DNA of 29,636 bases from 2-01-FULL-44-17 sp036517175 (lineage in GTDB: Bacteria; Patescibacteriota; Minisyncoccia; 2-02-FULL-40-12; IGHO2-01-FULL-4-A), in contig DATDXQ010000008.1 in NCBI GenBank assembly GCA_036517175.1, positions 1-29,636 of the forward strand, read 5' to 3'. Position numbers and translations under genes: made by a program. Positions 13,899 through 20,715 of the stretch are shown here, piece after piece. Within the stretch, counting starts at the first letter, position 1; the number at the start of each line of letters is the position of its first letter. The notes under the pieces were generated by a model. It saw only the letters and a program-made list of their open reading frames with translations. It was not told the origin of the DNA and ran no database searches.

Positions 13899-14078
13899 GT
13901 GACACGTTGTCCAAAATGTAACAAAAAACCAGTTATGGCTAACAAGCGCAAACTTTTGCGCGGTCATTATAATCCTGTAAATCACTACCGCAAATATCCC
14001 AATCTCCAATGGGCTAAGATTGACGGCAAGCGCGTGCGCATCTGCACCTCGTGCATCAAAACACTCGCCAAAATCTAG
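13899..14078 (+). CDS. rpmB: 50S ribosomal protein bL28, short zinc type
   Basis: A 59-residue ORF starting at GTG: CPKC at residues 4-7, a basic middle, PNLQWAKIDGKRVRICTSC (34-52) and a short tail. The NLQ...dGkrvrIC..C pattern is that of bL28, and the two CxxC pairs make it the zinc-binding form. Its TAG stop touches the ATG of the next gene. A four-codon ORF (ATG at 13888, MLIK, TGA at 13900) overlaps the GTG start as GTGA, which could couple initiation. No clear Shine-Dalgarno site is visible. Confidence 0.88.
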   Translation: MTRCPKCNKKPVMANKRKLLRGHYNPVNHYRKYPNLQWAKIDGKRVRICTSCIKTLAKI

Positions 14079-15011
14079 ATGAAACATACAATAGAGACCC
14101 GGGGCTTTGGTCTAAGCGAAGAAGAGGTCAAGGCTCACGAGTTACTGAGAAAAGACAGAAAGGCCATGGACATAATGGCTGTTTTTGGTGGACGATATGG
14201 GGAGGCAAACATTAAAAATGACCTCGAATATGTAAGAGGCAGAAAGGCAATCTTTGGAAAAGAAAACATCCCTGGAGAGGAGCAATCAAAAAAGTTAGCT
14301 GAACTTTTTGAAATGCTTTTCGCAAAGCTCACAGAACTTGAAAACTGGTTAGGCGAGGATGCTTTTATTATGGAGACTTCCGAATATGACGATATATACG
14401 CTGGTATTGATATGGTTGTAGAAATTCTTAGAGATGGCGCTTTTTCTCACCTAGGACTCGCCATAGATGTTACATTTAGTGTTGACAAAATTGATAAAAA
14501 ACTCAAAAGAATAAAAGATGAAATTGTTAACGGGGAGCTCCCCACAGTCAGATACTTTGTTTCAGAGCAAGGAGACTTCAAGGGCGAGCTCAGCAATGTA
14601 CCTCGAGTTGTGGTTGCCGTTGATAGAAAGACGCTTAGAGAATTGGCTTCCTCATGGCTAGATATAGATTTCTTGAGAAAGAGATTATTTCAAGCGCAAG
14701 ACCAAAAAACCAAGGACCAATTGAAAACTAGGTTAAGAGAAATTCAGTCAAAACTAGCTAATCATCCCCTACAAATAGAGGTGCTTGATCAAATAGAAAT
14801 ACAACTTAAAACTTTCGCAACCTATGCATCAAGAGAGGCTCAAATTAAAAAAAGTGAAAAATTCACAAACATACTCTCAATAGTCAGAGGTATCAGATCT
14901 GGCAAAAAAGAATTAGAAAAAACCCCACAGGCTAAAACATGGCCCAGAGATTCTCTTGCCAATTTAGAAAACGCACTTGACCGAACCTTCCCCTCTGCTA
15001 TAGAAAACTAA
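14079..15011 (+). CDS. Conserved hypothetical protein, possibly nuclease-like
   Basis: 310 residues; no recognised family. It is soluble and charged. The central part has TSEYDDIYAGIDMVVE (101-115) and, after a loop, HLGLAIDVTFS...K (124-137). The pattern D/E...D...xAIDVTxxxxK is reminiscent of PD-(D/E)XK nuclease-fold cores, and the strand order fits, but this is an inference without proof. The C-terminal third (about 195-275) is strongly helical with heptad-like spacing. It sits between bL28 (stop and start touch) and tRNA-Pro (six bases after its stop), apparently in one transcript. Confidence 0.75.
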   Translation: MKHTIETRGFGLSEEEVKAHELLRKDRKAMDIMAVFGGRYGEANIKNDLEYVRGRKAIFGKENIPGEEQSKKLAELFEMLFAKLTELENWLGEDAFIMETSEYDDIYAGIDMVVEILRDGAFSHLGLAIDVTFSVDKIDKKLKRIKDEIVNGELPTVRYFVSEQGDFKGELSNVPRVVVAVDRKTLRELASSWLDIDFLRKRLFQAQDQKTKDQLKTRLREIQSKLANHPLQIEVLDQIEIQLKTFATYASREAQIKKSEKFTNILSIVRGIRSGKKELEKTPQAKTWPRDSLANLENALDRTFPSAIEN

Positions 15012-15017
15012 AACTTT

Positions 15018-15089
15018 CGGGCTATAGTGTATCGGTAACACGCGTGCATGGGGTGCATGAAACGGTGGGTTCGACTCCCACTAGCCCGA
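15018..15089 (+). tRNA. tRNA-Pro(GGG)
   Basis: A complete 72-base cloverleaf: acceptor CGGGCTA/TAGCCCG, D-stem GTGT/ACAC with GG in the loop, anticodon stem CGTGC/GCATG (one G-U) with loop ATGGGGT giving anticodon GGG, T-stem GTGGG/CCCAC with TTCGACT loop. The C1-G72 pair and A73 discriminator are proline identity elements. The CCA end is not encoded. It lies inside a run of protein genes, and the next ATG begins only one base after A73. Confidence 0.97.
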
Positions 15090-15090
15090 C

Positions 15091-15546
15091 ATGCTAACAA
15101 CAGTACATCTTTTAACTGGTGCAGCGCTTGGCAAGCTCACGGGCAATTGGCTTGGAGCAACAGTATTGAGCTATGCACTTCACCATCTTCTAGATTCGAT
15201 ACCTCATTTTAACCCTAGCCCCGTAAAGGGTTACCTCGAGGGACACATAAAAGGCGCTGATATCCGCGACCTGTTTTTAAAATCCTTAGAACCAGTCCTC
15301 GCCATAATTGGGACTCTCTATCTAATTTTCTGGAACCCGAGTGAAATAAGGATCTACATGATTTTTGGGGCTATTTTTAGCTGGTTGCCCGATCTTTTTG
15401 TATTCATTGACTGGAAATTCAACAAACCATGGGTTAAATTTTTTACAAAAATAGAAAAACGATTCCACAGACACACAAGATTCCTACCCGGTGTTATCTC
15501 TCAAATCTTGATATCGGCTTTAGCTCTGTTTATACTACTAAAATAA
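15091..15546 (+). CDS. Small membrane protein, DUF457/YdjM-like
   Basis: 151 residues. The N-terminal MLTTVHLLTGAALGKLTG and YALHHLLDSIPHFNP carry spaced His/Asp residues (H6, H31-H32, D35, H39) like the membrane-bound putative metal-dependent hydrolases of the YdjM/DUF457 group. Hydrophobic segments occur around 5-33, 68-84, 90-108 and 134-150. Function is not established for the group. Its ATG is one base after the tRNA-Pro 3' end, so tRNA 3' processing would leave an almost leaderless mRNA. The stop lies in the stem of the downstream terminator. Confidence 0.75.
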   Translation: MLTTVHLLTGAALGKLTGNWLGATVLSYALHHLLDSIPHFNPSPVKGYLEGHIKGADIRDLFLKSLEPVLAIIGTLYLIFWNPSEIRIYMIFGAIFSWLPDLFVFIDWKFNKPWVKFFTKIEKRFHRHTRFLPGVISQILISALALFILLK

Positions 15547-15574
15547 AATCGCCTCATCGGCGGATTTTATTTTA
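15539..15574. terminator. Bidirectional terminator between convergent genes
   Basis: A 15-bp stem with one bulged G (15539-15553 with 15559-15574) and loop TCATC, with A/T-rich arms on both sides. It serves the 151-aa gene (plus) and the 136-aa gene (minus). The core GCCTCATCGGC is the same as in the terminator at 27047-27069. Confidence 0.85.
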
Positions 15575-15593
15575 TATATTCTTTTATAAAAAT

Positions 15594-16004
15594 CTACCTT
15601 GCACTAGAAACTACACTTTTCTTAAGAGTAGGTTCTTCGTCAATTCTTCTTTGAAATTCCTGATTCAACCCATTCAAAAATGATTCAATTACAATTTTAA
15701 GTTTAGCCGGATCAGAAAACATAATCCCTGGCTGTTCCCTGTCATTAGTGTCAACCGATAGAAACTCAACAGGATTTGAAGTCTCACCAGATCCTTCTGA
15801 AAACTTGATGACTCCGAGCCTCTTGCCATCTTTCGATATAACAAAACGTGTTGGCTTTATTAACCTATCTACAGCAAACTCAAATCTTTCTTCATTCAAA
15901 GCATCATCAAGAGCATCTCTGATTATACCCAGCTTAATATCACGGTCACCGACTTCAGCTTCTAGAATTGCGGAATCCACTTTTTTAATTTCTTCGTGTA
16001 CCAT
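15594..16004 (-). CDS. Hypothetical protein
   Basis: 136 residues; family not recognised. It is soluble and acidic, with an N-terminal helix (VHEEIKKVDSAILEAEV), a predicted alpha/beta part (RFVISKDGKRLGVIKFSEGSG) and a C-terminal helix (PAKLKIVIESFLNGLNQEFQRRIDEE). It is the last gene of the MBL-Adk-NUDIX operon, two bases after the NUDIX stop, so it may work with nucleotide-handling enzymes, but nothing in its sequence shows how. Confidence 0.65.
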   Translation of the reverse strand: MVHEEIKKVDSAILEAEVGDRDIKLGIIRDALDDALNEERFEFAVDRLIKPTRFVISKDGKRLGVIKFSEGSGETSNPVEFLSVDTNDREQPGIMFSDPAKLKIVIESFLNGLNQEFQRRIDEEPTLKKSVVSSAR

Positions 16005-16006
16005 AT

Positions 16007-16549
16007 TTATAGTAGTTCACTTACTTCTTTTAGCTCATCCCAAATCCCTTCAATCATATCATAGCTCTTAGCTTGTTCAAGAGTTACCCAAGCATACTCC
16101 GTCAAATCCCTACAAAGATTCACATCCCCACTTTTGTATTTAGCCCAATATGAAAGGGTAACCACCGGATAGCCATCAGGTCTGACAAAAACAAGATCAC
16201 AAAGATATTGTGGTTTCTCTATCTCAAGACCAACCTCTTCTTTTACCTCTTTTCTCAGAACCCAATCGACAACATTGTACCACTGTGGGTAACCCGTCTT
16301 AAACGGCAACTTGCTATATTCATGATGCACAAGTTTACCGCCAGGCACGGTCCACTTATTTGGAAAAGCTTTTTCATGCGGAGCACGTTTTGCAATTAAA
16401 AACTCCGGCGTTTTTATGGTTCGGCCTGGTTCGACTCCGCTCACCATAAATTGCTCACCACCAGAAACCTCTCGGTTTCTGGCAACAATCGCTGTTGCCA
16501 CAACGAAATGTAAACGTGGGTCTAATTTGTTTTCTTCCTTAGTTTCCAA
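16007..16549 (-). CDS. NUDIX hydrolase
   Basis: 180 residues. The Nudix box is VPGGKLVHHE...RKEVKEEVGLEI with an insertion of ~20 residues between the GG and REUxEE halves and Lys for the usual Arg; the catalytic Glu residues are kept. FPNKWTVPGGK and the C-terminal WVTLEQA are typical. It probably hydrolyses a nucleoside diphosphate linked to some group X; the sequence alone does not give the substrate. Residues ~26-48 are an additional segment encoded by repeat-rich DNA. The start is TTG, four bases after the upstream stop, without a Shine-Dalgarno site. Confidence 0.83.
   Translation of the reverse strand: METKEENKLDPRLHFVVATAIVARNREVSGGEQFMVSGVEPGRTIKTPEFLIAKRAPHEKAFPNKWTVPGGKLVHHEYSKLPFKTGYPQWYNVVDWVLRKEVKEEVGLEIEKPQYLCDLVFVRPDGYPVVTLSYWAKYKSGDVNLCRDLTEYAWVTLEQAKSYDMIEGIWDELKEVSELL
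16412..16482. repeat. Cluster of short repeats inside the NUDIX gene
   Basis: This stretch contains a perfect nine-bp inverted repeat CCAGAAACC/GGTTTCTGG (16461-16469 with 16474-16482), two copies of GCTCACCA, two copies of TGGTTCG and the palindrome-like GGTTCGACTCCGCTCACC. Together they encode the extra segment REVSGGEQFMVSGVEPGR of the protein. Confidence 0.55.
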
Positions 16550-16553
16550 TTTT

Positions 16554-17606
16554 TTATAAATTTAATGCTTTTGAAATTTGTTTTATCAAAGACACCGCAA
16601 CTGCCGCTGGTAACAAACTATAAACATCCTCTCCTTTGTGATCTTTAACTGTCCATGGTTCTTCTACCACTTTAACCGTTCCGAAACTCTCCTCATATCT
16701 ATATGCTGGTGTAATTTCATAATCATCAACATTCTGAGCAGCAGATGAAGCTGGAACAGAGTTGCGCAGAAGAATCTTGGGAACCCCGTTCAAACCCAGA
16801 AGCGCCTCCATGACCTTATCATCTGCTTCTATCCTACCTCTGATTGCTTCTATCCCAAGCTCGTCTCCCTCTTTTGGAATCATGACCGCACCGCCACAAG
16901 TCACATCGTCACAGACTAGAAAAAACTTTCCAGTTTTATTATCGTAACCGACTTTTTTGGTTCTAAGTAATTTAAGGTTGCGTGGTGTATGACACTTAGG
17001 ACAAATGACTCGGTATTTCATTCTTTCGTCAATAACAGCATCTGGGACATCGATAAAAGCCAAGAAATCTGGATCATCGCGATAACCCATTATCGAACGG
17101 AGGTATAAGGAATAAGAAACCTGGTCAAGACTTCTTGGAAAACCATCAACAAAAACCGCCTTGCGTCCTACTTTTTGTATTTCTCTTTCAACTAGGGCAA
17201 GGATTGCTTCTGTAGGCAGAAGTGTTTTGGTATCGCGACCAAGGATTACATTAACCACCTGATCTACATCCAAAAAACCTCTGTATCTTTTTTTCAAAAA
17301 ATCGACAAGCTCAGTTTTCTTACTTGAATCTTCAAGTTCCTGGTGAGCACTACGCACAACATCTCCTATTGATATGTGGGCCACTCTATCTGCACCAACC
17401 GCTTCCATAAAAAGCTTGGTATAAGTTCCCTTACCTGAGTTTTTGCGGCCAAGCAAAATACCTACAAATGTTCCCTTCTGAAGATAGTTCTTTATTTTTT
17501 CTATTTCCGGACCGGCCTTATGCTCAAAATATTTATGTCGTTCAATGGGATCCTCTAAAGCAAAGCGGCCGTCTCCAGTTCTAGTTTTAAAAATTGGAAA
17601 ATCCAT
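16554..17606 (-). CDS. Adenylate-kinase-like nucleoside monophosphate kinase
   Basis: 350 residues, much longer than a normal adenylate kinase (~215). The core has a P-loop GRKNSGKGT (53-61), the NMP-binding ISIGDVVR, and VDGFPRSLDQ (153-162). A LID-like zinc site is formed by CPKC (202-205) and C232/C237. It is extended by ~45 residues at the N-terminus and ~80 at the C-terminus. It should transfer phosphate between ATP and a nucleoside monophosphate, but its extra parts and the lack of the usual LID Arg-rich segment leave the substrate open. It starts four bases after the MBL gene and is followed by the NUDIX gene, suggesting joint nucleotide metabolism. Confidence 0.8.
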   Translation of the reverse strand: MDFPIFKTRTGDGRFALEDPIERHKYFEHKAGPEIEKIKNYLQKGTFVGILLGRKNSGKGTYTKLFMEAVGADRVAHISIGDVVRSAHQELEDSSKKTELVDFLKKRYRGFLDVDQVVNVILGRDTKTLLPTEAILALVEREIQKVGRKAVFVDGFPRSLDQVSYSLYLRSIMGYRDDPDFLAFIDVPDAVIDERMKYRVICPKCHTPRNLKLLRTKKVGYDNKTGKFFLVCDDVTCGGAVMIPKEGDELGIEAIRGRIEADDKVMEALLGLNGVPKILLRNSVPASSAAQNVDDYEITPAYRYEESFGTVKVVEEPWTVKDHKGEDVYSLLPAAVAVSLIKQISKALNL

Positions 17607-17610
17607 AATA

Positions 17611-18492
17611 TTAGCGTTCCGTTTCTATTTTATAATTTAAACCATCAAGAACAAGTTCAATGACTCCGTTGATATCGTTCCTATAATATTTTATATCACG
17701 TTCGTTAAACCTCTGCAAAACCGATGGGTGTGGATGACCATAACGGTTATCGGCTCCAACCTGCACAAAGGCAACCTCAGGACTTGCAGCATCAAGTAAC
17801 TCATTCGTACTTGATGTTTTGGAACCATGATGTGGAACTTTCAAAAAATCTGCATCCATATCAATCCCTCGGATAGCAAGCTCCTTCTCAACTTTTGCCT
17901 CTGTATCCCCGGTAAACAATATAGAATTTTCTCCATAAACCAGCCTACTTATTATGGAATTATTATTTGTAGCTGACTGTTCTTTTTCCCTATTCAAAGG
18001 ATAGATAATTTCCAGATTAACCCCACTTCCCAAATCCACTCTTTGCCCATATTCAGCCTGTAAAACAAGTGCTTCCTTTTTTAAATTATTCCACTTACGA
18101 TAAACTGCCGAATCATGACTATCTAAAAAGTTCTCAATTATATTGTTGACCTGGTAACGCTCCAATACCTCTATCATGCCGTTTATATGATCGGCATCAG
18201 GATGAGTTAAAATAACCAACTCTATCGTCCTGTCGCTTATTGGCATTAACCTGCTTAATTCTTCTATGACCTTACCGTCAGGGCCACCATCGATTAATAT
18301 TTGATTACCGTTAAACTCAATGAGCTGCGAATCACCCTGGCCAACATCAAGAAAATAAACATGCACCAAACCGTCACCACTAGTAACCGCGACAGCAGAA
18401 TGCCAACTGAAAATTGCAACACAAATAAGAATAGCTAATAAGTACCACTCGGCTTTAGAAACTTTTTTTAATTTTACAGAGGCCGAATCCAT
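17611..18492 (-). CDS. ComEC/Rec2-related MBL-fold hydrolase
   Basis: 293 residues: one N-terminal membrane anchor (about 15-36) followed by an extracytoplasmic metallo-beta-lactamase domain. Motifs are FLDVGQGDS (47-55), ILIDGG (65-70), the metal site HPDADH (97-102), FTGD (193-196) and PHHGS (220-224). This is the domain found at the C-terminus of the DNA-uptake channel protein ComEC, here alone with an anchor. It may degrade the non-transported DNA strand or another nucleic acid at the cell surface (inference). It heads a four-gene operon with Adk-like, NUDIX and hypothetical genes. Confidence 0.87.
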   Translation of the reverse strand: MDSASVKLKKVSKAEWYLLAILICVAIFSWHSAVAVTSGDGLVHVYFLDVGQGDSQLIEFNGNQILIDGGPDGKVIEELSRLMPISDRTIELVILTHPDADHINGMIEVLERYQVNNIIENFLDSHDSAVYRKWNNLKKEALVLQAEYGQRVDLGSGVNLEIIYPLNREKEQSATNNNSIISRLVYGENSILFTGDTEAKVEKELAIRGIDMDADFLKVPHHGSKTSSTNELLDAASPEVAFVQVGADNRYGHPHPSVLQRFNERDIKYYRNDINGVIELVLDGLNYKIETER

Positions 18493-18534
18493 CGCTAAAT
18501 AGGCTATAATTTACTGAACACAAAATCAAATAGT

Positions 18535-18562
18535 TTGACAAATACAACCCGACAGATATCTT
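18535..18562 (+). promoter_or_regulatory. Candidate promoter of the Cys-rich ORF
   Basis: A perfect TTGACA (18535-18540), a 16-base spacer and TATCTT (18557-18562) on the plus strand, about 34 bases before the ATG at 18603. Confidence 0.55.
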
Positions 18563-18602
18563 AAAATAAGGCTATGACCAGAGAGGTTCAAAGGTAAATT
18601 AA

Positions 18603-18851
18603 ATGCAGCCAAACCAGAAAACTAGTAATTGCCTTGATCCAAAAGCTAGATGGACAAGTTGTGTTGTGTGCAAAAAACCTATCAAAACTTGCCGAGGCAA
18701 GCTTGGAGAAATTAACACTTCCAAATGCTCCGAACATCCGGAACAAAGACAAATTATTGGAGGCAGCTGGGTGTGCAGCCATATATGCCTGGGACTCACG
18801 ACCAGGAATTACTCAAAAAATAAGAAAGAACAAACAAAAGACATTCAATAA
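18603..18851 (+). CDS. Small Cys-rich protein, possible zinc-binding
   Basis: 82 residues with eight Cys residues, including CVVC (20-23), a TC/KC pair and VCSHIC near the end, plus conserved-looking Trp residues (ARWTSC and GGSWVC). The spacing suggests one or two zinc sites. An ATG with AAAGGT nine bases upstream, a promoter and a downstream terminator support expression. A second frame (open from 18598 to 18879, possible TTG start 18634) overlaps almost fully and also reads as plausible helical protein ending in the terminator, so which frame is used is not certain. The Cys pattern and the better start favour this one. Confidence 0.5.
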   Translation: MQPNQKTSNCLDPKARWTSCVVCKKPIKTCRGKLGEINTSKCSEHPEQRQIIGGSWVCSHICLGLTTRNYSKNKKEQTKDIQ

Positions 18852-18857
18852 ATCAAA

Positions 18858-18885
18858 AACCGAGTTTATCTCGGTTTAATTTTTT
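18858..18885. terminator. Bidirectional terminator
   Basis: AACCGAG-TTTAT-CTCGGTT (18858-18864 with 18870-18876) followed by TAATTTTTTTATT on the plus strand and by a shorter T-run (GGTTTTTGATTT) on the minus strand; serves the Cys-rich ORF and the 222-aa gene. Confidence 0.85.
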
Positions 18886-18892
18886 TATTAAT

Positions 18893-19561
18893 TTAGAGAA
18901 GTTCTAATACATATCTCTTAGCTGAGGTTGAATAACCACCCAATATCGCATCTAGCGCTGCGCTAAATGAGCTGGTTGGGTAGGTAGTCATAAATCGAAG
19001 AATCAGAGTAGGGGCCATACCTGCAATCCTGGTTAAATTTTCGGCAATCATAATTTCTATCATTTTTTGCCTCATAGAAATACTATTTACATTCGAAATT
19101 GATTCCATTTTAGAAACTATTTCAGAGCGCTCACGGGTAGATGTTTTCTCCAAAATCAAGTCAGCTGCCATCAACACCAAATCGAATCCATGTTCCAAGT
19201 TTTTCTGGTTTGCAGAGTTTCTGTTTAGGAGTGACGCTATGGTAGCTGCAGCTTGGTAATCAAGACCAATTAATATCTTCCTGTTTTTTATAAATTGTTG
19301 GCTAAAATCATTAAATTTATCGAGCTCTTCGTCTCTAACCAACTCTATCGTAAGACCGCCTGAATCTATTAAACTCTTCAGATTCTTGACATAATTTGGT
19401 CTAGGAAAAAAGGCTATTCTTTGAGCAACAAAAGTCCTGAAATTAGTATTCAATACTGCCAATTCCTCATTGCTTATTTTGATTTTACTGTCTTGCTGAA
19501 CTGAATCGACTTGAGCAAAGCCAAGGACTGATAACAACAAGGTGCCAATCATCAGACGCAT
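18893..19561 (-). CDS. Secreted hypothetical protein
   Basis: 222 residues with an N-terminal signal peptide (MRLMIGTLLLSVLGFAQ, cut likely after AQ or FA). The mature part is mostly alpha-helical without Cys; segments such as FDLVLMAADLILEKT and MRQKMIEIMIAENLTRIAG suggest a helical bundle. No family or catalytic motif is recognised. It lies 62 bases downstream of the nucleotidyltransferase-like gene on the same strand and has its terminator shared with the convergent Cys-rich ORF. Confidence 0.7.
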   Translation of the reverse strand: MRLMIGTLLLSVLGFAQVDSVQQDSKIKISNEELAVLNTNFRTFVAQRIAFFPRPNYVKNLKSLIDSGGLTIELVRDEELDKFNDFSQQFIKNRKILIGLDYQAAATIASLLNRNSANQKNLEHGFDLVLMAADLILEKTSTRERSEIVSKMESISNVNSISMRQKMIEIMIAENLTRIAGMAPTLILRFMTTYPTSSFSAALDAILGGYSTSAKRYVLELL

Positions 19562-19623
19562 AATATTTTAGTCTCTCAATTTTAAGTTGCTGATATGAAA
19601 ATTATTATAAAAATCGGACAGAG

Positions 19624-20622
19624 TCAAACATTGAGACCCGAGTCCTTCTCTTTGGCCAACTCTGGCATACCCAGGTTGATAAGATTTGAGTTGTATTTTG
19701 AAATTATTGTTCTCTCAATTGAATTAGGATGAAACTCCAATTGTTGGTCACCAAATACCACCCTTCCACCTGGTTGTTTGGTCAGTGGGTTGGACTCTAT
19801 TCTCCGATACTGGAAACTCCTGGCCCATAGTTCCAGCATATCTCCAAGCCTTGTATTAAAGATCCTCTCGCTCAAATCTTTTAATCTGTTCATCCATCTG
19901 TTCCTGAGTTTTTTTGGGATATCGATATTCCACTGATAAACAAAATCAAGGACCCAAGCATTAGCCTTTTTAAAATCCTCCACCAATGTATTTCTCCTTA
20001 CGTACAAGGGCACTAAATTGCTGTATGTTTGCGCATTATAGATACTCATAAAAGGAATCTTCAAAGAATCATCGCCTATATAATGGTTGAGGCAAATCTT
20101 ATCAGGAGCAATCCTATCGGATCCCTTGCGACGCATTCCCATAAGATTAGTGATCAAAATCATCATTGTTCTGGCCAGCCACATGCGGCCATGCCTGACA
20201 ATCACCAAAACATCCAAATCGCTTAGTTCATCTGTATTCTTAATTGCCAGAGAACCAGATGCAAAAATTCCTTCGATGTAAGGAATTGCTCCCATAATTT
20301 TGATTGCTTTATTTATTTTTTTAAATTTGGCTTCTGCATTTTTTTCTCTTTTTTTCTTTAACGCAATATTATATCCCCTGCCAAATAAATAGTAATTGCT
20401 TCCATCAACACAAACGCGACCATCTGAAACCATTTTTGCCAACTCCCTTTTTACTTCTTCCAAGCCTCTATAGGCCGCCTCATCAACAAAATTCAAATGC
20501 TTAAAATTAACCAGACTGCGACAAACCTCAACAGCATCAATAGGTCTGTCAAAAACATCAAAATAGGCCAGAGTCGCCAAGATATTTTTGCTCAAATTAT
20601 TCATAAAATTATACAATAGCAC
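19624..20622 (-). CDS. Nucleotidyltransferase-fold protein with N-terminal winged-helix region
   Basis: 332 residues. The N-terminus (about 8-90) looks like a winged helix (NILATLAYFDVFDRPIDAVEVCRSL...VSDGRVCVDGSNYYL). The core has the polymerase-beta-like nucleotidyltransferase motif GSLAIKNTDELSDLDVLVI: Gly123-Ser124 and Asp135/Asp137, the metal-binding pair. The rest is helical. Proteins of this fold add nucleotides to RNA, proteins or small molecules, and include MNT-type toxins/antitoxins; no HEPN partner is visible next to it, so the role is open. An internal ATG at 20604 (MNNLSKN) may be the real start; a TATAAT lies at 20613-20608 on the minus strand. It uses a TGA stop. Confidence 0.75.
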   Translation of the reverse strand: MLLYNFMNNLSKNILATLAYFDVFDRPIDAVEVCRSLVNFKHLNFVDEAAYRGLEEVKRELAKMVSDGRVCVDGSNYYLFGRGYNIALKKKREKNAEAKFKKINKAIKIMGAIPYIEGIFASGSLAIKNTDELSDLDVLVIVRHGRMWLARTMMILITNLMGMRRKGSDRIAPDKICLNHYIGDDSLKIPFMSIYNAQTYSNLVPLYVRRNTLVEDFKKANAWVLDFVYQWNIDIPKKLRNRWMNRLKDLSERIFNTRLGDMLELWARSFQYRRIESNPLTKQPGGRVVFGDQQLEFHPNSIERTIISKYNSNLINLGMPELAKEKDSGLNV

Positions 20623-20652
20623 ATAACTCCCCCAAAGCGAGCCCAGACATAA

Positions 20653-20681
20653 TTGACACTCCTATATACGAAGTCTATGAT
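20653..20681 (+). promoter_or_regulatory. Promoter of the MoxR-VWA operon
   Basis: Perfect TTGACA (20653-20658), a 17-base spacer and TATGAT (20676-20681). The expected transcription start is ~20688. This rules out the upstream TTG (20653) as translation start and places it at ATG 20716. Confidence 0.85.
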
Positions 20682-20715
20682 TGTGCCAGCTTTGATCGTT
20701 AACAAAAGGTATCAA

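Noticed and set aside
16420..16445. GGTTCGACTCC, resembling a tRNA T-arm, in the NUDIX gene
   Set aside because: No acceptor, D or anticodon arms can be built around it; it belongs to a repeat-rich insert within a coding sequence.
20602..20613. TATAAT on the minus strand as promoter of the nucleotidyltransferase-like gene
   Set aside because: The box is only four bases before the internal ATG and no fitting -35 is present; it may be chance in AT-rich DNA, so it is mentioned only in the gene entry.
20653..20715. N-terminal extension of MoxR from a TTG start at 20653
   Set aside because: The codons coincide with the -35 and -10 boxes of a near-consensus promoter, so they are not transcribed; ATG 20716 with AAAGGT is the better start.
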